9,149 nt of DNA from CBDVBD01 sp965372135 (GTDB lineage Bacteria > Electryoneota > RPQS01 > CBDVBD01). Location of the stretch: positions 1 through 9,149 of the forward strand of contig CBDVBD010000135.1 of assembly GCA_965372135.1 (NCBI GenBank), written 5' to 3'. The notes under the pieces were generated by a model, which was not told the DNA's origin, made no database searches, and was given only the letters and a program-made list of their open reading frames with translations. The position numbers were made by a program, and so were the translations under genes. Below are positions 1-4,713 of this stretch, piece after piece; the stretch's first letter is position 1, and the number at the start of each line of letters is the position of its first letter.

Positions 1-2
1 AG

Positions 3-23
3 GGAGTGCGGTGGCTTGCCACC
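3..23. repeat. Partial copy of the GGAGTRCG palindromic element
   Basis: These 21 bases match 224-244 at 20 of 21 positions; the only difference is G at 8 against A at 229. They contain the GGTGG-CTTG-CCACC hairpin. After position 23 the two copies diverge, so only the left half of the longer element is present here, although the window edge limits what can be said about the left flank. Confidence 0.75.
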
Positions 24-69
24 ACTGAAGGATAAGCTCTACGTGGGGACGGCGTTGGTTGGATTTGTG

Positions 70-160
70 GCGCCCCTTCAGGGCTTGATATTTAACTGGT
101 CGCTGTTACCTGGGGCGTTTCCCGCCCAGGCGGGATACTCTATTGCGCCCCGTTGGGGCT
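70..160. repeat. Cluster of three GC-rich hairpins
   Basis: Three inverted repeats sit about 40 bases apart: GCCC(72-75)/GGGC(81-84) with a 5-base loop; CCTGGG(109-114)/CCCAGG(125-130), overlapping an alternative TCCCGC(120-125)/GCGGGA(130-135); and GCCCC(147-151)/GGGGC(155-159) with a 3-base loop. The first and third share the core GCGCCCC-loop-GGGCTKGATA-like context, as if they were related units around a central stem. No T-tract follows any of them, so they are not classical intrinsic terminators. They resemble dispersed palindromic repeats seen in many environmental genomes; that comparison is from memory. Confidence 0.6.
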
Positions 161-195
161 GATAGGGATTTTGATTGTTTTGCCCCCCCTTTTGT

Positions 196-218
196 TCCCC
201 CCCGGGAACCGGGGGGGA
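196..218. repeat. C-tract/G-tract inverted repeat
   Basis: TCCCCCCC at 196-203 pairs perfectly with GGGGGGGA at 211-218 around a 7-base loop. It is followed by AGATA rather than a T-run on the + strand, so terminator function for rightward transcription is unlikely. It lies between the three-hairpin cluster and the cruciform element. Confidence 0.65.
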
Positions 219-223
219 GATAT

Positions 224-271
224 GGAGTACGGTGGCTTGCCACCGCGAGCTGAAGCAAGCTTGCGCACTCC
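224..271. repeat. Three-way-junction palindromic element
   Basis: The outer arms GGAGTAC (224-230) and GCACTCC (265-271) pair except for one A-C mismatch at 229/266. Inside are two hairpins: GGTGG(231-235)/CCACC(240-244) around CTTG, and GCGAGCT(245-251)/AGCTTGC(258-264) with one G-U pair around a 6-base loop. Stems joined with almost no unpaired bases give a cruciform or clover-like fold, typical of small non-autonomous palindromic elements. The partial copy at 3-23 has G at the mismatch position, which would restore full pairing. Confidence 0.7.
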
Positions 272-280
272 AAATTCTGG

Positions 281-301
281 ATCCCGCATCAAGTGCGGGA
301 T
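281..301. repeat. Hairpin ATCCCGCA/TGCGGGAT with TGACAGAAG tail
   Basis: Eight-base perfect arms (281-288 and 294-301) flank a TCAAG loop. The right arm runs into GATGACAGAAG, and the same tail follows the related hairpin at 1623-1640. The structure and its tail match the widespread CCCGC-loop-GCGGG-ATGACA type of dispersed repeat known from many bacterial genomes (family recalled, not searched). Confidence 0.75.
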
Positions 302-375
302 GACAGAAGAGAGGTGGTGGGATGGCAAAGGGGAATTCATGTTTAGTATTGTAGCATAACTGAACAACGATTTAT

Positions 376-1503
376 TTGGATGCAGTGACGAAAAGTAAAG
401 TAGCGGTACTACGAACAACTCCGGAAACGGTGATCGAAGATTACGGTCGATTGCTGGATTTGGCGGATGTTTCAGCACATTTGGCGGCGGATGCAGAGAC
501 CATCCTGAAGGATAATATTTCATGGCACCTGTATTTCCCCGGCGCCAACACCACGCCGTGGCAGTTGGAAGGAACCATTCGGGGGTTGAAAGCTTGCGGC
601 TATGACGAACAGGTGGCGGTGCACAATAATACGGTGGTCACTAATCCGTTCAAGGGCGGGGAACTGAACCATCTGACACCGATTTACCGGCATTACCAAA
701 TCCCTGAATTATTTAATTTTCGCCCTGAGGATGTCCGGTGGATGGTGTATGAACCGAAGGCACGGATGCGGGCGCTGCCGAAAATCTTCCATCACGGAAT
801 TCGGATACCGGAATATTTTCAGGGCAAGAATATCGTGCATTTTCCCACCGTCAAGACCCACATCTATACCGAAACCACCGGCGCCATGAAGAATGCGTTC
901 GGGGGACTCCTGAATACCCGGCGGCATTACACTCATACCTGGATACACGAAACATTGGTGGATTTGTTGGCGATTCAGAAGGAAATCCATGCCGGGATTT
1001 TCGCGGTGATGGACGGCACTATTGCCGGGTCCGGACCCGGTCCTCGCACCCTGACGCCCTATGATAAAAACGTAATCTTAGCGTCCGGTGACCAGGTGGC
1101 GATCGATGCAGTGGCAGCCACGTTGATGGGATTCGATCCGATGGATTTGGGATACATTCGTATGGCGCACGAGGATGGACTTGGCACCGGGGATTTACAT
1201 GAGATCGAGATAGTGGGTGATGATTCAGTGATGGGGGAACGCTGGAATTTCACAGTCGGTGATAATTTCGCATCCAAGGTGGGGGATGCGCTGTGGTTCG
1301 GACCATTAAAGGTGTTTCAGAAGCTGTTTTTCCATACCCCGTTAGTGTACTTTTTCGTGTTCGGATCGTACCTGTACCATGATTACATCTGGTATCCCTT
1401 GAAGGGAAAATCTCAGGTGTCCAAGTTCGTGGCGGGAAGTCCCTGGGGGCAGTTATTCGAACGTTACGGAAGAGAGAAGGTGATGGATTCTGGCAGGGAG
1501 TAG
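376..1503 (+). CDS. DUF362 domain-containing protein
   Basis: A 375-residue protein of the DUF362 family, whose biochemical role is not firmly established. The family core is visible at about residues 153-180, where HFPTVKTH leads to TTGAMKNAFGGLL, and at about 211-281, where VMDGTIAGSGPGPRTLTP is followed by LASGDQVAIDAVAATLMGFDP and the EDGLGTGDLHEIEIVG stretch. Some family members carry a ferredoxin-type 4Fe-4S domain; none is seen here, since only one Cys (residue 74) is present. A hydrophobic aromatic stretch at about 318-341 could sit on or in the membrane. The start is uncertain: after an in-frame stop at 361-363 only TTG 376 and GTG 385 precede the conserved region, and neither has a strong ribosome binding site. 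The gene stands alone between two repeat-filled gaps. Family call firm, function unknown. Confidence 0.88.
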   Translation: MDAVTKSKVAVLRTTPETVIEDYGRLLDLADVSAHLAADAETILKDNISWHLYFPGANTTPWQLEGTIRGLKACGYDEQVAVHNNTVVTNPFKGGELNHLTPIYRHYQIPELFNFRPEDVRWMVYEPKARMRALPKIFHHGIRIPEYFQGKNIVHFPTVKTHIYTETTGAMKNAFGGLLNTRRHYTHTWIHETLVDLLAIQKEIHAGIFAVMDGTIAGSGPGPRTLTPYDKNVILASGDQVAIDAVAATLMGFDPMDLGYIRMAHEDGLGTGDLHEIEIVGDDSVMGERWNFTVGDNFASKVGDALWFGPLKVFQKLFFHTPLVYFFVFGSYLYHDYIWYPLKGKSQVSKFVAGSPWGQLFERYGREKVMDSGRE

Positions 1504-1552
1504 GATTAGTCTATCAGGAGCCGGATTTGAGCTCGATGAGAACGTAATGATG

Positions 1553-1616
1553 ATAAATTCTAAATCTCAAGCACCAAATCCGAAACAATTTCAAAACACC
1601 AAATTCAAAATTCTAA
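1553..1616. repeat. AT-rich tract with AAATTC/CACCAAAT words
   Basis: The tract repeats AAATTCTAAA-like and CACCAAAT-like words: CACCAAATCC near 1572 and CACCAAATTC near 1597, AAATTCTAAA near 1556 and AAATTCTAAA-like sequence near 1606. Base composition is far more AT-rich than the flanking genes. Read in frame with the following hairpin it gives a peptide ending NWVPAFAGMT, which I recognise from spurious database ORFs in many environmental genomes. It is therefore treated as a dispersed non-coding repeat. Confidence 0.5.
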
Positions 1617-1622
1617 ACTGGG

Positions 1623-1640
1623 TCCCCGCCTTCGCGGGGA
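1623..1640. repeat. Hairpin TCCCCGC/GCGGGGA with TGACAGAAG tail
   Basis: Seven-base arms (1623-1629 and 1634-1640) around a CTTC loop, followed by TGACAGAAGG. This is the same type as the hairpin at 281-301: different stem sequence with compensating changes, same tail. A G-tract follows, not a T-tract, so it is not an intrinsic terminator for the upstream gene. Confidence 0.75.
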
Positions 1641-1660
1641 TGACAGAAGGGGGGGCGGGG

Positions 1661-1724
1661 ATGATCCGCCAGTGGGCGGACTTCAAGGTGTAAAACACCT
1701 TTCAGCAGAATTTGGGCACGACAA
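1661..1724. repeat. 64-nt direct repeat, copy A
   Basis: This copy matches 1797-1860 at 61 of 64 positions, with a period of 136 bases. It contains two hairpins: TCCGCC(1665-1670)/GGCGGA(1675-1680) and AAGGTGT(1685-1691)/ACACCTT(1695-1701). A third, imperfect palindrome is formed by GGGCACGAC at the right end and the GTCGGCCCC that follows it (about 1714-1734). Both internal stems are perfect in this copy. Confidence 0.9.
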
Positions 1725-1742
1725 GTCGGCCCCTACGCGAGA

Positions 1743-1778
1743 ATCCCCGCTGCTGACGGGCAGGCTCTGTGTGGGGAT
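1743..1778. repeat. Inverted repeat ATCCCC...GGGGAT with inner CTGC/GCAG stem
   Basis: The outer arms are ATCCCC (1743-1748) and GGGGAT (1773-1778). Inside, CTGC (1750-1753) can pair with GCAG (1760-1763). The outer arms plus the trailing GATGATAG resemble the hairpin type at 1623-1640 with a longer segment in the loop. It lies between the two copies of the 64-nt repeat. Confidence 0.55.
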
Positions 1779-1796
1779 GATAGGGAAGGGGGCGGG
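1773..1796 (+). other. Canonical G-quadruplex motif
   Basis: On the + strand four G-runs occur in order: GGGG (1773-1776), GGG (1783-1785), GGGGG (1788-1792) and GGG (1794-1796), with loops of 6, 2 and 1 bases. This fits the G3+N1-7 pattern. It is on the coding strand, about 90 bases before the glutamine synthetase start, and would be in the leader RNA if transcription starts upstream of it. Whether it folds or matters is unknown. Confidence 0.5.
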
Positions 1797-1860
1797 ATGA
1801 TCCGCCGGTGGGCGGACTTCAAGGTTTAAGACACCTTTCAGCAGAATTTGGGCACGACAA
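1797..1860. repeat. 64-nt direct repeat, copy B, cut off next to the glutamine synthetase start
   Basis: Second copy of the element at 1661-1724, with three substitutions. The TCCGCC/GGCGGA stem is intact (only its loop changed), whereas G to T near 1826 breaks one pair of the AAGGTGT/ACACCTT stem. Similarity stops at GGGCACGACAA, the centre of the third palindrome in copy A, after which sequence leading to the coding region follows. The copy ends 28 bases before the chosen start codon. Confidence 0.9.
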
Positions 1861-1888
1861 ATTTGAATTCATAAATTTCGGGATGATC

Positions 1889-3322
1889 ATGGATGACCGC
1901 ATACAGGAAATTATCGCATTCGCAAAGGCGGAAGAGGTGATTGCCATCGACTTGAAATACACAGATTTATTCGGTGGATGGCATCACATCACCATCCCTA
2001 AAAGCCAATTTGATGAAGAAATATTTGAACAGGGAGTGGCATTCGATGGATCCTCCATACCCGGTTTTACCCGGTTGGAAAAGGGGGATATGGTGTTGGT
2101 ACCGGATCCTTCCACTGCGAACATCGATCCGTTCTGGGAACATAAGACGTTGTCCATGTTATGCCACGTGAAGGATGCTTTGACGTTGGAGCCGTTTGCG
2201 AGTGATCCACGGCGTATCGCCCGTCGCGCAGAAGAATATTTAGTGGAAACCGGTATTGCGGATGTCAGTTATTGGGGACCTGAATTTGAATTTTACGTGT
2301 TCGATTCCATAGATTACATTAACGATATCAATGTCGCTTTCTATAAGATCGATTCCGAAGAAGCGGATTGGAATTCCCAGTCAGATATCCCTGGGAATTT
2401 GGGGGGTAAAATTCCCCGCCGTGGTGGATATCATGCTATTCCGCCACTGGACAGGATGTATAATATCCGTTCGGAAATGGTGCGAATGATCGAGAGTTAT
2501 GGTGTCAAAGTTCGCTACGATCACCATGAAGTGGGTGGTCCTGGGCAGTCGGAAATCGAGATCATGCTGGGGTCGTTGTTGAAGATCGCCGATGCGTCGC
2601 AGAACATCAAATACATCGTGAAGATGGTGGCGCAGAAGAACAACAAGACTGCCACATTTATACCCAAACCGTTGTACGACGAAGCCGGTTCGGGAATGCA
2701 TTTTCACCAGCGCTTGGAGAAGGATGGAGAACCCATTTTCTACGATGAAAAGGGATATGCCGGGTTGTCGGAAACCGCATTGCACTATATCGGCGGGTTG
2801 TTATATCACGGTCCGGCATTATTGGCAATTACCAACCCATCAACTATTTCCTATAAGCGGTTGATTCCCGGATTTGAAGCGCCGGTGAAGATATTTTTCG
2901 GGCTGGCTAACCGGTCGGCAGCGGTCCGGATTCCTCGGTATGCGATGGCACCTCATGAAAAACGGATAGAATTCCGACCGCCTGATGGTACGTGTAATGT
3001 CTATTTAGCCTTGGCAGCGCAGTTATTAGCCGGTATTGATGGCATTAAGCGGAAAATCGATCCCACCAAAGAGGGATTTGGTCCGATCGATGCCAACGTT
3101 TTTACTTTGCCCCCGGAACAGCAAGCTAAGATAAAAGCATTACCGGTGTCTTTGAAAGAGGCATTGGTAGCATTGGAAGACGACCATGAGTTTCTGTTTC
3201 AGGGCAAGGTGTTCCCGCCGAATTTCGTTGACACCTGGGCGACATACAAGATGGAGAAGGAATATAACGCGGTTCGCTATCGACCTCATCCTTACGAGAT
3301 GCGGTTGTATTACGATGTGTGA
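1889..3322 (+). CDS. glnA: Glutamine synthetase, class I-beta-like, lacking the adenylylation Tyr
   Basis: Makes glutamine from glutamate, ammonia and ATP in the cytoplasm, as a dodecamer if typical of GSI. The 477 residues span the beta-grasp N-domain and catalytic barrel. Visible landmarks are FDGSS (D53), GPEFEFYVFD (E132, E134), HHEVGGPGQSEIEI (E214, E222), GSGMHFHQ (H271), SYKRL (R324), GFEAPV (flap E330), NRSAAVRIP (R342) and the C-terminus RLYYDV, close to the enterobacterial ELYYSV. The roughly 25-residue beta insertion (about 155-180, with DWNSQ and PRRGGY) is present. The usual NLYDLPPEE adenylylation motif reads NVFTLPPEQ, with Phe405 for Tyr397. The Asn before GSGMH is Ala266, and DPAANPY reads DGTCNVY. 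An in-frame start at 1808 is possible but its extra codons come from repeat sequence; ATG 1889 fits family length and has weak GGGA spacing, ATG 1883 is an alternative. First gene of the colinear cluster. Confidence 0.95.
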   Translation: MDDRIQEIIAFAKAEEVIAIDLKYTDLFGGWHHITIPKSQFDEEIFEQGVAFDGSSIPGFTRLEKGDMVLVPDPSTANIDPFWEHKTLSMLCHVKDALTLEPFASDPRRIARRAEEYLVETGIADVSYWGPEFEFYVFDSIDYINDINVAFYKIDSEEADWNSQSDIPGNLGGKIPRRGGYHAIPPLDRMYNIRSEMVRMIESYGVKVRYDHHEVGGPGQSEIEIMLGSLLKIADASQNIKYIVKMVAQKNNKTATFIPKPLYDEAGSGMHFHQRLEKDGEPIFYDEKGYAGLSETALHYIGGLLYHGPALLAITNPSTISYKRLIPGFEAPVKIFFGLANRSAAVRIPRYAMAPHEKRIEFRPPDGTCNVYLALAAQLLAGIDGIKRKIDPTKEGFGPIDANVFTLPPEQQAKIKALPVSLKEALVALEDDHEFLFQGKVFPPNFVDTWATYKMEKEYNAVRYRPHPYEMRLYYDV

Positions 3323-3336
3323 TTCCTCGTTAACAT

Positions 3337-3341
3337 AAGGA
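3337..3341 (+). promoter_or_regulatory. Ribosome binding site AAGGA for the second glutamine synthetase
   Basis: AAGGA lies 6 bases before ATG 3348, inside the 25-base gap after the first synthetase. It fixes the start and supports coupled expression of the pair. Confidence 0.75.
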
Positions 3342-3347
3342 AAAACA

Positions 3348-4667
3348 ATGACCAAGGAAGATGTGCTTCGTACGGTCTCTGAGAAGGGTATCGAAATCAT
3401 TCGTTTGTGGTTTCCGGATATTCTGGGGCAGATTAAAGGTTTCGCCATCTTGAAAAATGAATTGGAAGGTGCGCTGGATCAGGGAATGGGTTTCGACGGG
3501 TCGTCGATTGAAGGTTTCGCCCGCATCCACGAAAGCGATTTGATGGCGGCACCCGATCCGGATACGTTCTTTATTCTTCCGGAGCAGTTGGATAATGGCG
3601 ACGAAGCGGCGATGTTCTGCGACCTGCTCACCACCGATGGGAAGCCATATGCCGGTGATCCCCGGGGTGCTTTGAAGCGCAACTTGGAAAAAATCGCCAA
3701 GGATGGGATGATGCTCAATGTGGGTCCGGAGTTGGAGTATTTCTATTTCAAGTCTTCGGATGCACCGGAAATCTTGGATCATGCAGGATATTTCGATTCG
3801 TCCATAATCGATAAAGGGTCACATCTTCGCAAGCAATCCGTTACCACTTTGGGGAGTATTGGCATCCAGTGTGAGTTCGAACACCATGAAGTGGCGCCTT
3901 CCCAGCACGAAATCGATCTGCGGTATACCGAGGCGCTACGGATGGCTGACATTGTGATGACCTACCGGTTGATTATTAAAGAGATCGCACGGAAGAATGG
4001 GGTGTATGCTACATTTATGCCCAAGCCATTGTTCGGGGAAAACGGCAGCGGAATGCATGTGCATCAATCCATTTTCAAGAATGATAAAAATCTGTTTTTT
4101 TCGCAAGATGACACCTACCATCTATCGGAAATTGCCAGGAACTACGTAGCAGGAATTCTGAAACACGTGGGGGAAATCACCTCGATACTGAACCAGTCGG
4201 TGAATTCCTATAAGCGTTTAGTGGCGGGATACGAAGCGCCGGTGTACATTTCCTGGGGTCAGAAGAACCGGAGTGCTTTGGTTCGAGTGCCGCGGTATCG
4301 TCAAGGGCATGAAAAAGCTACTCGCGTCGAGCTACGCAGCCCGGATCCGATCACCAATCCGTACCTGGCGTTCTCGGTGATGCTGGCTGCCGGGATGAAG
4401 GGCATCGAAGAAAAGTATCCACTGCCGTCACCGGTGGAGGAAAATATTTACGAGATGTCCCCAGGTATGCGGTCAGATATGAATTTAGATTTGTTGCCCG
4501 GAAACCTTTACGAAGCAATTATTTTGACCGAGAAGAGCGATCTGGTTCGTGAGGCTTTGGGGGATCACTTGTTCGATAAATTTGTGGACAACAAGAAGAT
4601 CGAGTGGGAACGGTTTCAGATGCAGGTGACTAACTACGAATTGGAACAGTATTTCCCGATTTTTTAA
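3348..4667 (+). CDS. glnA: Glutamine synthetase, class I-alpha-like
   Basis: A second glutamine synthetase of 439 residues, the length of GSI-alpha enzymes such as those of Bacillus and Thermotoga. Landmarks are GFDGSSIEGFARI (D50, R59), GPELEYFYF (E128, E130), HHEVAPSQHEID (E181, E188), NGSGMHVHQ (H237), NSYKRL (R290), YEAPV (flap E296), KNRSALVRVP (R308), RVELRSPDP (R330) and TNPYLAF. It lacks the beta insertion and ends with the alpha-type tail (IEWERFQ...ELEQYFPIF). R59 aligns with Arg62 of the Bacillus subtilis enzyme, tied to glutamine feedback inhibition, so feedback control is plausible (inference). All catalytic positions I can place are standard, in contrast to the upstream copy. 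It lies 25 bases behind that copy with its own ribosome binding site, so the two are very likely co-transcribed. Confidence 0.96.
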   Translation: MTKEDVLRTVSEKGIEIIRLWFPDILGQIKGFAILKNELEGALDQGMGFDGSSIEGFARIHESDLMAAPDPDTFFILPEQLDNGDEAAMFCDLLTTDGKPYAGDPRGALKRNLEKIAKDGMMLNVGPELEYFYFKSSDAPEILDHAGYFDSSIIDKGSHLRKQSVTTLGSIGIQCEFEHHEVAPSQHEIDLRYTEALRMADIVMTYRLIIKEIARKNGVYATFMPKPLFGENGSGMHVHQSIFKNDKNLFFSQDDTYHLSEIARNYVAGILKHVGEITSILNQSVNSYKRLVAGYEAPVYISWGQKNRSALVRVPRYRQGHEKATRVELRSPDPITNPYLAFSVMLAAGMKGIEEKYPLPSPVEENIYEMSPGMRSDMNLDLLPGNLYEAIILTEKSDLVREALGDHLFDKFVDNKKIEWERFQMQVTNYELEQYFPIF

Positions 4668-4703
4668 AGTAAGATCGTTTTCTGTGGTTGTTTCATATTT
4701 TAC

Positions 4704-4708
4704 GGAAG
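4704..4708 (+). promoter_or_regulatory. Ribosome binding site GGAAG deciding the start of the secreted protein
   Basis: GGAAG lies 5 bases before ATG 4714. It favours this start over the in-frame GTG at 4684, and the choice puts a clean signal peptide at the N-terminus. Confidence 0.7.
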
Positions 4709-4713
4709 TTGAT

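Larger units (their letters stand above)
1..375. other. Non-coding region made of mixed palindromic repeats
   Basis: No convincing gene lies here. The stretch holds at least six short inverted repeats, listed separately, plus a partial copy at 3-23 of an element found whole at 224-271. Open frames that cross it on either strand merely translate the repeats and have no start signal or family resemblance. The last 65 bases (about 310-375) are free of obvious palindromes and must hold any promoter for the DUF362 gene, but I cannot pick out a confident -35/-10 pair. The composition looks like a landing zone for dispersed palindromic elements (REP- or MITE-like), which is an inference from structure. 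Confidence 0.7.
1504..1888. other. Non-coding leader region filled with repeats, upstream of the glutamine synthetase genes
   Basis: This gap holds an AT-rich tract with repeated AAATTC-like words (about 1553-1616), a CCCCGC hairpin (1623-1640), two copies of a 64-nt repeat, a longer inverted repeat (1743-1778) and a G-rich run. No gene is evident. An open frame starting at 1808 continues in phase into the glutamine synthetase, but its first 27 codons mostly translate repeat sequence. Any promoter for the downstream cluster must lie within or between these repeats, because only about 28 bases separate the last repeat from the chosen start codon. No confident promoter could be assigned. Confidence 0.7.

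Noticed and set aside
153..359. 68-residue open frame on the + strand
   Set aside because: It lies entirely within the hairpin mosaic; its peptide is the translation of repeats of a kind that often yields spurious ORFs.
140..523. 127-residue open frame on the - strand across the left repeats
   Set aside because: It translates palindromic repeat sequence and runs antisense into the DUF362 gene; it has no family resemblance and no start signal.
1623..1660. Intrinsic terminator for the DUF362 gene
   Set aside because: The hairpin is followed by a G-tract rather than a T-tract and lies about 120 bases beyond the stop codon.
1661..1860. CRISPR-like array
   Set aside because: There are only two copies, the unit is too long at 64 nt, it contains multiple hairpins, and no cas gene is present.
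1850..1868. Sigma-54-like -24/-12 promoter (GGCACG followed by ACAAATTTG)
   Set aside because: The -24 half resembles the consensus, but the required GC at -12 is missing, and the -24 half is part of a repeat also present at 1714-1724.
1808..1888. N-terminal extension of the first glutamine synthetase from the in-frame ATG at 1808
   Set aside because: The extra 27 residues derive mainly from copy B of the 64-nt repeat, and the family normally begins near the ATG at 1889.
3330..3782. 150-residue open frame on the - strand over the second glutamine synthetase
   Set aside because: It is antisense to a highly conserved enzyme and covers its ribosome binding site; the protein has no family resemblance.
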